64,000 bases of DNA. Source: Solenopsis invicta. Lineage: Eukaryota; Arthropoda; Insecta; Hymenoptera; Formicidae. The notes beneath the pieces were generated by a model that was not told the DNA's origin, searched no databases, and saw only the letters and a list, made by a program, of their open reading frames with translations. The position numbers were made by a program, and so were the translations under genes. Positions 27,007 to 38,035 of this stretch are shown in pieces (within the stretch, counting starts at the first letter, position 1; each line of letters begins with the position of its first letter). The DNA lies in assembly GCF_016802725.1 (NCBI RefSeq), contig NC_052666.1:30036997-30100996 (forward strand). Direction: 5' to 3'.

Positions 27007-27248
27007 CACTGAAAAAAAAAGACTTGTAATAACTACCAAACGTATAGTGAAATAGTATCAATTAAATATTTGGTCAATGTAACCAAAACTAATTATATCT
27101 TTCTGAATATTTAGTAATTTGTACCAGATTTGACAATACTTATTAAATATTTAGAACAATAAAATTATTTTTGGTTATATTGACAAAATATTTAATTAAT
27201 ACTATTTCACTATACATTTGCCAGTGATAACCAGACTTTTTTTCAGTG
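27007..27248. mobile_element. palindromic MITE, CACTGAAAAAAA termini
   Basis: Starts CACTGAAAAAAAAAG and ends CTTTTTTTCAGTG; the inverted arms extend about 80 bp, including CTATTTCACTATAC on the right and its mirror on the left. It is 242 bp, flanked by CA on both sides (a possible mutated TA duplication). A diverged relative lies at about 8750-8920 (shared AATAAAATTATTTTTGGTT). Confidence 0.85.
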
Positions 27249-27299
27249 CACAAAAAATATAAGACACGGATAAATCGCGGTACGGAATAATGTGTGAAA

Positions 27300-28650
27300 T
27301 TTCGTACTCACCGACACGACGCGCAGCAGCGGAGTCGTAGCGCCACGTTGACCTGCAACACACAAATTTGAAATCTGGATTAGCGCTCGAACGACACAAT
27401 TACCATTAAAAAAAAAAAACTAAAATAATGTTACCACAAAGTTGCTCCGCCGTTGCCCGATGCCCCCCGGGCCTCGGCCTCCTCTCGGATTCCGTCGATG
27501 CACGGCACAACACTCGCGAACGAGAAATTAATTACGACCGCGCGCTAATTATCGAAGCAACGCGCGACACATTGTTGACGAAACTTCGGGCGAAACGACA
27601 AACGACACGTAGCGAAAGGGACACACGATTGCGTGAGATTACGATCCAGAATGCGTAGATCGATATTCCAGCGGAACGTTCATTTTACTGTCGCGCACGT
27701 AAACTCGCAAGTAACTGCGCGTACAAAAGCAAGCTGGCGGACACCGACGATAGCACTAGTGCCGTGCGTTGGCAGGACTGAGCTTGCGGCGATTCGCGCG
27801 AGGTAAATTAACCTCGACTTTCACGCCGTTCCGCAACAACAATAACAACAACACGCGCGAATCGCTGGACTCTCGCTGTCTCGTCCGACATGTTTATCTC
27901 ACGTTACTCGCGAAAACTTGGACGTACGTAATTCTGCTCGCGACATCGTTGACGATGACGTCACGCGTACGAACGGCACGAAGCTCGCGGCGAGAGGGGT
28001 TCGTCGACGCCAAAGAGAAACGAGCGAGAAACGTCTGTTACGTAACGAGCATGGCACCCTCGCGGTTATCTTTACTCGCGTCTGTTGCCCGGGGCACGGA
28101 GACACGTAAACACTCGCGAACTGTCGCTGTGAGATACACGCGGCGAGAGATACACGGAATCAAGGAGACCGCGCGATACCCGCCCCTGCCCGCGCCCATC
28201 GAAGTGCGTAGCTGCTACGTCACCAGTCCCGTCGACTACTGGCCCGTCGCCCGTCGCTCGTCGGCAGCCCCCAGTGCTCCCAACTTTTAACAAATGTATA
28301 TTCTGATTTCGGAGCGACTCACACTCCGAAGCTCCGGAGCACCAATAGTATAGGGCTGGACGTACGCACAATCATCTGAAGGATAGCGGTATCGTTCCTG
28401 GTGTGCAATGGGAACGGGTGCCAATAACCACTAGAAGAAGAAGAAGCTCGTCGGCAGCCGAAATACGCGTATCGCGGCGGCTCGACTCTTCGTTGCACGA
28501 TTGTCGGAATCGATAATCGAGCTACCGCGATAAATCGCGATACGAAATCGACCCACGATTCACTGCACGTCCGCCCACCGCCGCGATGCTTCACTACTGG
28601 AACAGCGCCGCGCGTCACCAAAATTGATACCGAACGAGTCCGAAATGTCG
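27300..28650 (-). promoter_or_regulatory. CpG-rich island with perfect CRE; candidate minus-strand promoter
   Basis: About 1.3 kb of strongly CpG-rich DNA. A perfect palindromic cAMP response element, TGACGTCA, is at 27956-27963. Two strong minus-strand donors (GTGAGT read on minus at 28322-28317 and 27311-27306) and one good minus-strand acceptor (TGTGTTGCAG ending at 27353) suggest the first exons of a minus-strand transcript. A 173-codon open frame on + (27769-28290, non-ATG start, no recognisable domain) and several minus frames overlap one another; I read them as chance frames in GC-rich DNA. The host gene of such a transcript is not identifiable. Confidence 0.35.
27312..27352 (-). other. 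candidate 41-nt minus-strand exon (leader or coding)
   Basis: Read on the minus strand, CTAAT (a good branch-point match) and a U-rich run precede TTGCAG, then 41 nt, then CG|GTGAGTACG. Both splice sites are strong. If joined to an upstream exon ending at 28323 (donor GTGAGT), the open frame that ends in ...LRSFG continues without a stop through this exon as VSTWRYDSAAARRV, leaving one spare base. That is weak evidence for coding; a 5' UTR exon is as likely. A palindromic MITE (27007-27248) lies 64 bp downstream in its intron. Confidence 0.3.
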
Positions 28651-30452
28651 CGAATCAACGATCAATAACGTGTGCACTCTCCAGGAAGCAACTTTTTCTA
28701 GGAAACACATCTCTAACGAGTACGTCGCAGCTTTTTGATTAACTCTGTTGTTTGCTTCGAACTTTATTTACTATACGATCGCGTCGTTTAGCTCAATTAT
28801 TTATCTGTAGCGTTTATTGAGGTAACTGATTGTAAAATTCTAATTTCTATTCCTAATTGCTTTTCTACGAGTATTCTTTGGTTTTTAGAAGGTTTTTGAT
28901 CACATTGAGTGTGACCCATTGTGATTTCGTTGCATGGAAATGCTTATTTTATCTTTATCATCGATGTATTAAAATTTTAGTACTATTTTAGTACTTAAAA
29001 TTATTATAATTTGTAGTGAAATTTTTTCTTAATTTGTAGAACTACAAACATATTACTACTATTCTAAAAGTAATAAACTGGAGCTCTATAATTATTTTAT
29101 TCACTATCTAATCACGAAGACTGAATACATTTCTCTCAGTGTGTTTTTGCAATTAATTTTTTTAAATATAAATTTTTCGTTACTATGAATTTTTTAAAAC
29201 TTGACATACAGTTTTTGGAATCACTGATTACGAATGTGGAGTCAGATTTTGAAAATGTTCGAAATTCAAAACGGCGGATCTAACCTAGTATTCTAAAAAA
29301 CAAGCCTAATCATTTAAAACTGGATACTCAGAATTTTTTAAAATTCCTGATTAACAAACTTGAAATAAAAGATTAAAAAATTAAAAATAATAATTGAGCT
29401 AATTCTTGAAATTCTCTAAATGGTTACAGTAAGTTTGGAATTTTTTAACTTTTATCTAGCTTTAAAATTAATAATTAGTTATGTACTTTCAAGTGTAAGT
29501 TTTATGAAAATTCGAGAAATTTTCATAAAAGTATTAATTTACATTTTTTACTGTAGATTGCCATTTTAAATCCATGATTTTGAATTTGAAACTTCAGATT
29601 CAAAATCAGTGGTTTCAAATACCTGCGTATATTTTATGCAAATCAATTTATTCTTTAGATTTTTGTATTTTTACATTGTATTCAAAATCAGTGATTTAAA
29701 AATTTTCGAATATCGAATTTAGTATAAATCTAACGACTTCTTGCGTTTTTGGTCTGACATTTCATATTTTGAAAATTTATTTTGTGAATTTGGATTTCAA
29801 ATCAGCGATTCCAAAGACTCCTAAATACTAAATTTCAATATATCGCGTATAGGTAAAAATTTTGTTATAGTACATTTTGCAGATACAAAAACAAATTTTG
29901 TCGCACCTTTAGTCACCATATTAAATCAACCGCGAATTTTGAAATTTTAATTTTAGCGATTTTAATTTCAAAATAGTACAAAGTCACAAAAAATTTGGAA
30001 TAAAAAAAATAATTTTGTTTTAATTTTTCAAAGTAATTTTTCAAAGTAACATATGTATATATCATACCGAGCTTCGCGCACGCGTAAAGAATTAAGTGAA
30101 AGATTCGCTGAATGTATAGTGATACAAAGCAAAGACACGTTAATCATGTAAAAGTCCAAAAATTTTATTTTATATCCTTCTTGAAATTCATTAGCAGAAT
30201 GTTGGAACGGTATTTTATGCGAAGACCAGCGTCAATTAAGTGATACAAGTCAGTGTGCGCTCCGACGTACACTGCTCGCCTCGCGAAAGTAGAACAATAT
30301 CGGACTCTCTGGGTTTTCTCTGGGAACACCGTCAGATATAATAAAACGATTACGTAACACGCGATATCAAAGAGCACGCAGTACGAAGTACCAAAGAGCT
30401 TACATTGCACAGGAAAAATTACCTTGTGCTAATCGTGTATTTTATGAAGGTA

Positions 30453-30665
30453 CACGGAAAGTTTTGCTAAAATATCTAAAAATTTAGCTGGACATGGATC
30501 TGAAAATAATTTCATTAGATCATCAAAATAATTAAGAAGAACATTCAAACTGGAATATCAAAATTTTTTACTCGTCATACTTGAGCGTTCTACATAGTCA
30601 TTTTGCTGGTCTAACAAAATTATTTGTTACAGCGAAATTTTTAAATACTCAGCAAATTTTATTTT
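30453..30665. mobile_element. MITE copy, CACGGAAA family
   Basis: The left end CACGGAAAGTTTTGC is preceded by TA. The core GATCTGAAAATAATTTCATTAG and the inverted CTAACAAAATTATTTG are present; the right terminus is decayed. Confidence 0.65.
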
Positions 30666-31451
30666 ATTCGCAAAGTAAATGCCGAATAAATGTCAATAAT
30701 GATGAAGTATTATAGATAATATGAATGCTATACTTTAGTCATAAGGGCACATAAAAAGAAATATAATAGAAAGGTATCTTGCAAAAGAAATAACCCTCAC
30801 AATAATCGATCAAAATGCGCTAAAATCAAGGTTAGGCTCCTTTTCATGTATGAAAATTAATGGATTTCCGCATAGAAAGTATTCATTTTGCGCGACGCTC
30901 AAATACGAAAGCGTTATTTTTCATCTTCGAGGCGATTTAAATGTCGTGCATCGTTAACACGCAGCGGCGTTAAAAAGCACATTACATCGACGCATCCCTA
31001 AAATCGTTATCGCGAAAACTGCATAAGCCTGCAGCGACGCGACGAAAGTCGTTATTATGAGATTTGCTGAGCTGAAAACTGCCTAGTGAATATCGAGGTG
31101 ATATACGGGTGATACGTGAAAAGGAGCGTAAAATCGGGAAAAGGTATAAACGTCTGCGGACGCATATGGCGTATGTAACGTTTGGAAATAAGGATGACAA
31201 ACACGCGCGCTAGGATTTTCACAACACCATGTATACATGAAGAGTCAGATGTCGCGCTTCGACAGAGGGTCGGATTTAGTTACTTTTCGAGACAGCGTTT
31301 TAAAAAAATAGCGAGACAGTAGCCAAACTTTCTTTAATTTATAGTTATTCTTTTCTATACATATACATACATATATATATATTCATGTAATTTTTATTGT
31401 AGCATTTCATATCTTTTCAAATATAAATTTAATATTATTTTAAATGTGAAA

Positions 31452-31454
<3 letters not shown>

Positions 31455-31504
<50 letters not shown>
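31455..31504. repeat. TA microsatellite
   Basis: About 25 TA units in AT-rich DNA. Confidence 0.95.
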
Positions 31505-31510
<6 letters not shown>

Positions 31511-32194
31511 CTAATTAGATTGATTTAATCTAATAGCTTGAATTAATTTTGTACCTTCAAAATTAATAAAATGACAAATTCGTATTTAATTTAATTCTAT
31601 CGTAAAATTACCAATGACGAAACATTCCCATTTACTCAATCGCTCCTTTTGATTAGCTTGAGTACATGTGATACTCAATCAGAGTTCTCTCTGCGGACAC
31701 TGAAAGCTTTGAAGAAACCTCTATGGAACACTCAAGCCAGTATAATACATGAATAGGTAGAAAAAGGAGCATTACTCGCGACTAGTCCTTAATCCGATCC
31801 TGGTTCGAAGAAAGCATACACGGGGACGTCTTCAGCCTTACTCCCTCACGAATCCTTTAACACAAGAGGATTCGCAAAGATACATCAGTGTCGTATTAAG
31901 TTTCTGTTTTTTTCGCAAAAAGAAAAGCTGAAACCTCCGTTTCACTCTTTTCTTTAACTTTTTTCTCTTCTTCGATCTAATATTTCACGGTTGGTCGAGT
32001 TCGTGAGAGAGAGTGCGATACAACGTAATAATTGGCTGCGGTATTGGTTGGCAACGAAATATGAAAAAGGAGACCAAATATTTCCAAATATTACGCATTA
32101 TTGATTATTATGAGGATGCATGTATATATTTTTTATTTCGTATATTTTCAAATTTTTATGAATAGCTAAAATAAATTATTCAATTTTCAAAATT

Positions 32195-32490
32195 AACGGA
32201 GAACGCATTTGCCAAAGTATTTAAAAATTTATTTAAATATAGTTCTCAAAATAATTTTGTACACTCAAGTATAATGAGCAATGTTACAAAATGTTTCTGC
32301 GTAGACATTTTACTCAGAAAAATATCATTTCTTCTACTTATATCTTTCTTTAAAACAAGAATATATTTTTACGTGTAATTACCAACATGAGCATCCTCAA
32401 TAATTTTGATAGTCTAACAAAATTATTTTCAAACGTGTATTTAACTGTTTGAATATTTTATCAAAACCTCGTTGGAAAAAATTATAATAG
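32195..32490. mobile_element. diverged MITE copy, CACGGAAA family
   Basis: Carries the family core (CTCAAAATAATTTTGTACACTCAAG on one side, TAACAAAATTATTTTCA on the other) in inverted arrangement; the termini are decayed. Boundaries are approximate. Confidence 0.55.
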
Positions 32491-33251
32491 AGATATGTAA
32501 ATTATATTAAATATCAAATGTAAACAAAGTTACAAATACAATTCACATTAAAGATCTTACGATTTCCCAATAACTATCCTTGAAAATTCGTAAAATTATA
32601 TATGATAACATTTAATTAAAACGAATACCCCAATTACTTTCGTACGTGCCTTTCAAATTTAATTCAATGATCAAGTGTAATTTAATGCCTGGCACGCAAA
32701 ATGCTAATTGAATTAGTACGATCACCTCCCGTATCGTGCAATTAAATGTGCTACGAATAATTTAATGCAAATCCGCTTTCGTTTGTTTGCGCACCGTGAT
32801 AAGGTGACTCGTGCGTATTTGCGTAAGACTGCACACGAGACGGTGGCTGCATATGACACGTGGGGACTCTCTCATATGCCCTTGTTCCCGGTCGCAGATG
32901 TACAGATATATGCACCGCTGCGCAAAACACGGCGCATCGAGAGACCGCATTGAAAACGGGGTGAAGAGTACTCTGTTCTGCGAGAGAAAGACGCGAGAGA
33001 GAGAGAGAGAGAGACGCGGGACCGAGAGCGATATGGCTTGTTTACCGCGGTTCGCCACGGTTTCACAGTTTCCACCCCCGCGCGTGTTTGGGTTTCGGAG
33101 TTGTCGCGCTCCGCTTAGCGAGCTTTACCGCCTGCCGTTTTCCGCGTCGACAACCGCATTTTCACGACGAACGGGGCGAGCGCGCGTACATTGGGCGATG
33201 ACTAGGATGAAATTCCTGACAGCTGACGCCGGTTTACGCCGTCGCGTACCC

Positions 33252-33303
33252 TGAGTCATTTCCCGACGGCATCACTTCCGGTTTAGGATACATTGCCGCC
33301 ATC
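33252..33303. promoter_or_regulatory. candidate promoter: AP-1, ETS and YY1-like sites within 52 bp
   Basis: TGAGTCA (33252-33258, AP-1 consensus), CACTTCCGGT (33273-33282, reverse complement of the ETS/GABP site ACCGGAAGTG) and GCCGCCATC (33295-33303, YY1-like) lie together at the right edge of a CpG-rich island (32.75-33.35 kb). Clusters of ETS and YY1 sites typify CpG promoters of broadly expressed genes. The orientation of the ETS and YY1 sites suggests minus-strand or two-way initiation. It is the nearest promoter-like island upstream of the cyclase exon at 35892, so it may drive a cyclase leader exon. No TATA box was seen. Confidence 0.4.
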
Positions 33304-33467
33304 CTGGTATCACGTCGTATCTTCTCGTTTCAAGAACGCCAGTTCCTCGAGGAACTTAAAATCGTCTCTCTTGCTCGGGATATTTCGTGAAAATGCTTCA
33401 TCCCAAACGTTATAAAGTTCTTTAATACTTACTCGTAGTATTACTTACAATCGTCAGTGGTGCAAAT

Positions 33468-34105
33468 AATAAATAATTCCAAATTTAGTCGATAAACTGG
33501 CAAATTGTTTATTGGTTAAACTAGTTCACAATATTTCGATCTAAGGTTCAGATTCAATTTGAGTAAGTCAAACCATTTGTTCAATTTTGAAACACCTCGA
33601 GTCAAGAGTTTAAAGTTTAAATTCTCAATAGACTTCTTTTGATACCTTAAACTCTAAAATGGACCTCTTTTGAACGTATTGAATTCTATTACTATTTTTG
33701 TGGAAGAAATTTTAAGAAGTCGAAAATAAACGTTATTTGAACCAATATGGAAAATTTTTCGATAACTGCCAAGAGAGAAGCTCGATTGGTTTAAATTAGG
33801 TCGAAAATAGAACTAAAATTTCTATTTGGAACAACCGTTTATGAGTTCTTTCCAGAAAATTTATTTATACAGTAATGTTTACATTGTCAAAAATCTGTAT
33901 AAATTGAATTAACAACGCTTGGTAAAGATGTTGAAATATTATAGAGTGAGTCAACACTTGTCAAAATTATATGTATTTTTGTATAGAACGAAGGTTTGCG
34001 ATTAAAAAAGACCTAAACTTTAGGTCAAAATGTTATAAACTAGTTTAACCAATAAACAATTTGCCAGCTTGTCGACTAAATTTGGAATTATTAATTTTCT
34101 TTAAT
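33468..34105. mobile_element. 640-bp element with ~70-bp inverted ends
   Basis: The left arm (about 33468-33540) contains AATTCCAAATTTAGTCGATA and GGCAAATTGTTTATTGGTTA; the right arm (about 34030-34105) is its reverse complement with few mismatches. The interior has AAACT/AGTTT-rich blocks and no open frame. It lies between the promoter-like cluster at 33.3 kb and the first cyclase exon. A second short element follows at once. Confidence 0.75.
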
Positions 34106-34471
34106 ATTTGATTTAACAGTGCACTGTTAAATATTAAAGAAATTTTTAACCAACACTTTAAGTTAAATAACGTTTTGTTATTTTTAACTTTTAATTTCAA
34201 ATTGTGTCCGATTTTATTATTAACATAAAACGGTAGTTAAAGGAACAATCTAATTTAATCAGCCCATTTCTGTGGTTGATTTGTTTAATTTTAGAGTAAG
34301 CATCATCCATATTAACGTGTGCATCTAGTAAATAATAAATTAATTTGAGTCAAATTTAACATTCCTTGAATTAAATTATTTAACTCTATTGTTTTAATTA
34401 AATTAACGTCATACTAGCAAATGAGAAATAATCAAGAATAATTTAAATTATACTCGAAATTTAACACTGTG
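34100..34471. mobile_element. short MITE with CACTGTTAAAT end, abutting a mirror end
   Basis: TTAACAGTGCACTGTTAA (34113-34130) is a perfect 18-bp palindrome and lies within a longer inverted repeat (TTTCTTTAATATTT...AAATATTAAAGAAA). It looks like the right end of one element joined to the left end of another. The second would end at AACACTGTG (34471) followed by TA. Boundaries are inferred. Confidence 0.45.
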
Positions 34472-35098
34472 TATCTTGACATTTACTACATTCTGAGTCG
34501 AGAGCATATTTTAAAAATACTTTCGTAATCTCGTGGGCGCACGAAGACGAGACGAGAGGCGCATTCAAGTTCGGAGGAAGGAGACTTTGAGAGAATTTTG
34601 GCGTAGCTCATGCACGACGCTATGCATTGTAGTGCAAAAACATAACTTCACGTTTCTCTCCGTACTGCAATTTCCGCGCAAAGTTGTGAAAATTTACGTA
34701 ACGGGTGTCGACTTTCTTTTGACGCCGCTCTTTCGCTTTGAGCAGAACCAAATAGATACTTTCGACGCTTGAGGCGACATAAATAATGGCGTCTCTGTGA
34801 CACAACACTCCTCCTGAGATCTGACATTAAAAATATCGTTGAAATATTTTTCCCACTGAAGCAGAAAAATGATATTTAAATTGAATGGCGACAAAATAAT
34901 TATTTTTCTGCATTACTATATCTTTTGGATGAACTTAATGTTCGTAGAACTTTGACATTAAGTAAAACACGATAAATGGCGTGCAGAGTGTATTTCAAAT
35001 AAGTTATGTAAAAATTTTTTACAATTTAAGCAAAGATATCAATAAATTTTATTTATACGTAAATGTATAGATATGCGAATTACTTATACACAGAAAAA

Positions 35099-35510
35099 AT
35101 TGTGTTCTATTTAATAGTCATTTTCTTATATGTGAGCAAGAAAATAAAATAAACTTTGTAAAAATATGATAATCTTAAAAAAACATAATTTATTTTGTTT
35201 TTTTCACATAAAATTGTGTACTGTTTCATCAAAGAAAAAATTATATTAATCTTTATTCAATAACAATTTTCATAAATTAAGACAAAGAAATAAAAAATTG
35301 AGCAGGAAATATAGCTTCAAACTAAGATTTATAATCAAATTTATAATCAAAACAATATTGTACCCTTTAGATAACTATTAAAATATTAAGATAAAAATAT
35401 AATACATATTTTGTTGAAATTTAAGATTATTAAATTTTTTAAAGTAGGTTTTATATACTCGCTTATATGACAATGATTCTTAAATAGAACATATTAGTTT
35501 TAAGTTAATA
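35099..35510. mobile_element. MITE copy with CACAGAAAAAATTGTG end, upstream of first cyclase exon
   Basis: Left end CACAGAAAAAATTGTG, preceded by TA. Shares TTCAATAACAATTTTCATAA and AGCTTCAAAC blocks with copies at about 648-935 and 48265-48530. The right end is decayed. Confidence 0.5.
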
Positions 35511-35891
35511 CTGACTTTCATTTTTGTATGTAAATAATAGATATAATACTAACAAATTAACTATCACTTTTATAACAAGTCTGTGCTTTCTTCTCTTACA
35601 GTCGTCTGTACTTTTAGTTGTTATACAAAAGTAATAAAAATTATCACTTTTCATGGCACACAATGACATCGTCATTCCACAAACATTGAAACGTTAAAAA
35701 TCCTGCAAAATCCTAATTGTAATTAAAACGAATTCCTCATTTGTCAGTTTTTTAAACAAAAGAAGATAAGACATGATGTAATATTGTCATGCACAAGTAT
35801 AGGTCTCAACAAAATTAATTTCGTGGTTAACTGATATCGAGTCGACAGCATGTTTAGCCGATTGAGTGACCGTGTCTTTTCATTTCAACAG

Positions 35892-36149
35892 GGCGAAATG
35901 GGGCACAGAACGATAACCGGGGCCCCCAGGACCACCAGGAGATGGGCAAGCCTCAGGCAACATGTGAGCAGCAGTCATGACGGCGGTAAACCCCGTGTCG
36001 AATTGCTGTTCAATACATCGAGTTCGAAACCCTCCACGCCGTCCTCGCAACCGCACACCCCTAATACGCCGCACACCCCGCCTATCAAGAAGTCCAACTG
36101 GGAGGTCATCGAGCACTTCACTGGCGCGCCGCGTCCCTCCATTATCACG
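35892..36149 (+). CDS. ADCY5/6-like: AC5/6-type adenylyl cyclase, exon with probable start codon (N-terminal cytoplasmic tail)
   Basis: First recognisable coding exon of a membrane adenylyl cyclase, which makes cAMP from ATP at the plasma membrane under G-protein control. A splice acceptor (AG at 35890-35891) is followed by GGC GAA and then an ATG at 35898 with G at -3 and +4. The frame stays open to a GTGAGT donor at 36150, giving 84 residues in phase 0. The sequence is basic at first (Arg/Trp-rich, residues 4-20), then Ser/Pro/Thr-rich with four Thr-Pro dipeptides (47-48, 54-55, 57-58, 60-61), and ends with a WEVIEHF segment (68-74). If translation starts here, the tail before helix 1 is about 155 residues, close to what I recall for vertebrate AC6, which supports this start. 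The exon must be preceded by a spliced 5' leader. Family membership rests on the downstream exons; this exon alone is not diagnostic. Confidence 0.72.
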
Positions 36150-37144
36150 GTGAGTCATAATTGTCCATTATCGAATACGAGGTAAATGTTTACCCATTAT
36201 ATAGTCACTAAATAATTGTTTAATAAATCCTTCAGATTTCATATGAAATAATTTATAAAATAATCTGTATGAAGAATGCCCCAAAAATCATATTTTCGAA
36301 CGACAGATGAGTAACGAGAAAATGAGTTACTTGATGTTACAATCTAAAAAAATGAATGTCGATTTAATTACTACAATGTCGTAATTGCGTAAATATTATA
36401 AGGTATTGTAATTTCTTCTCATCTTGTCCAATGGGTGAAATAGATAAGACAAAAAATGGAACACACTTTAAAATATAATATAATTTAACCAATATCACAA
36501 GTAAAATTAGATAAAATCATAAACAAAACGCAAAAAAATATAAATTATGATCTATTTCAATAACGCAACTGCCTATTTCGCTGACTCGTGGGTAACTTTC
36601 AACGACCAAGAGGCAACATCTAACGCTTGATTGTGATTCCTGTATTCGAATCACGCAATACAGGGGATACTTCGTTTTATCTCATCACCTTGCCTTGCCT
36701 TATCTTTCTCTGTATGTACTCTCTAAATCTTATAAAGTAAAATATCATTCTAAAATAGTGAAAATTGAGCGAGTGCAATTTTTCAAGTGATTTATTCTGC
36801 AAAATTTAGAGAGTATAATAAAAAAGCTACGCAATGACACTGTAACAATACCGCATTGTCATTAAGAGTTAGAGCTCTAGGCTTACAGGATTTCTCAAAC
36901 TTATGTAGATTGCAACCTATTTTTAAAATCGACCTATTTTTAAAACATCCGTGATTCGTGCAGCTTTAAGAATTATGCAAAAGAGGAGAAAAAAGAAGAG
37001 AGTATCAGTATATCATAGAAAGTAAAGAAAGATTGCCGATATCGACATATTAATATCGACAAAGCAATACCGAGTTTATTTTTGGATTACATTTTTTTAA
37101 TAAAACAACAAATAAAACTTTAAACACATGAATATAAACGAGAA

Positions 37145-37470
37145 GGTGTTTTCAGATGTTATAGCAGTTTTTACAATATTATTTCGAATTGTATAATAAT
37201 TAAGTTTTTCGTAAGATAAGTAAAAAACCCCAAAACCGGCGAGTAGGCAGTACCCTTCTTTTATGTTTTCCTTTTATAAATTAATGTTTTTAAGTTTCTT
37301 TAGAAGCTTCTCAGTTCATCCAAAATGTTTCTATCGATTTATACAATGCCTTATGTTGTTCTGCTAGACCCCGCTCATAGCGCGACAATATGTAAAGATT
37401 ACATTAGGTTACTAATTTAGGCTGCGTTCCGATACACAATGCCAGCACCAAAAGTCTATTGTTCCCGTTA
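37145..37470. repeat. dispersed repeat B, copy 2 (in cyclase intron)
   Basis: Colinear with 24230-24600. The right end overlaps a 101-bp mini inverted repeat. Non-coding. Confidence 0.65.
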
Positions 37471-37519
37471 CATATACTGCAGATTTTCAGTAGTAGCAGT
37501 GAATTTCGGAACGCAGCCT
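37419..37519. repeat. 101-bp mini inverted repeat, AGGCTGCGTTCCGA ends
   Basis: Perfect 14-bp inverted ends (37419-37432 and 37506-37519). Too small to code. It overlaps the right end of a dispersed repeat copy (37145-37470). Confidence 0.75.
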
Positions 37520-37564
37520 TTATAGATAGATCTTGCAATTCTGCGCGTCTTCTGTACTACATCC

Positions 37565-37685
37565 CTCTAAACTCTTTGAAGTGGAAATCCAGCTGATTGG
37601 CCGGATTTTCCTAAGCAAGATTCTACACTAAAAGAGTGAAATTCCACTCCAAAAGAGTGAGATTTCACACCAAAGAATTTAGAGA
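37565..37685. repeat. 121-bp mini inverted repeat, CTCTAAACTCTTTG ends
   Basis: The left end CTCTAAACTCTTTGAAGTGG is mirrored by the right end CACACCAAAGAATTTAGAG with several mismatches. Inside, AAAGAGTG(A)AATT/GATTTCA is duplicated as two tandem blocks of about 22 bp. Confidence 0.65.
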
Positions 37686-37800
37686 GATGGTTTTTACTAT
37701 CTTATTGTCTGAGCTTGCAATTGAAGTGTATGATATTCATGCCTACTGTCCTACATATCATAACCATTTTCTCGTGGATCGCGACTCGGCCTCAGAGATG

Positions 37801-38035
37801 ACACTGCATTGCAAATTCAAGTGTGTATTCTTGTGTATAAAATCATGTAATCACTTTTTACGTTTTACGCACTTATGCGTGTAATTTTTTTATATGCTCA
37901 GACGCGTAATTTAATATTAATACACGTCTAAGTAAGAAGTAAAAAAATTAAACGCGGAAATTAATTTCAATGCATAAAAAATACAAAAGGCGTAAAAAAG
38001 TGACTACGCGTTTTACACACTTGGATTTGCGGTGT
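37801..38035. repeat. 235-bp MITE, ACACTGC / GCGGTGT ends
   Basis: The left end ACACTGCATTGCAAATTCAA and right end TTGGATTTGCGGTGT are inverted copies; the left has a 5-base insertion relative to the right. CACTTTTTACG and CGTAAAAAAGTG mirror each other further in. Confidence 0.65.

Larger units (their letters stand above)
28650..32750. other. AT-rich non-coding stretch
   Basis: Holds a CACTGAGAGAAA-type right end at 29142, a block (29.2-30.0 kb) with repeated variants of ATCAGTGATTT, two MITE copies and a TA microsatellite. No exon supported. Confidence 0.65.

Noticed and set aside
27769..28290. 173-codon + strand open frame
   Set aside because: Non-ATG start, no recognisable motif, heavy overlap with frames on the other strand, and located in a CpG island where chance frames are long.
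32811..33254. 147-codon + strand frame in CpG island
   Set aside because: Non-ATG start, passes through a GA repeat, overlaps minus-strand frames of similar length; better explained as promoter-island sequence.
35850..35891. Extension of the first cyclase exon to an upstream ATG (MFSRLSDRVFSFQQ)
   Set aside because: The stretch ends in TCATTTCAACAG, a good acceptor, and is AT-rich intron-like; ATG at 35898 right after the acceptor has better start context.
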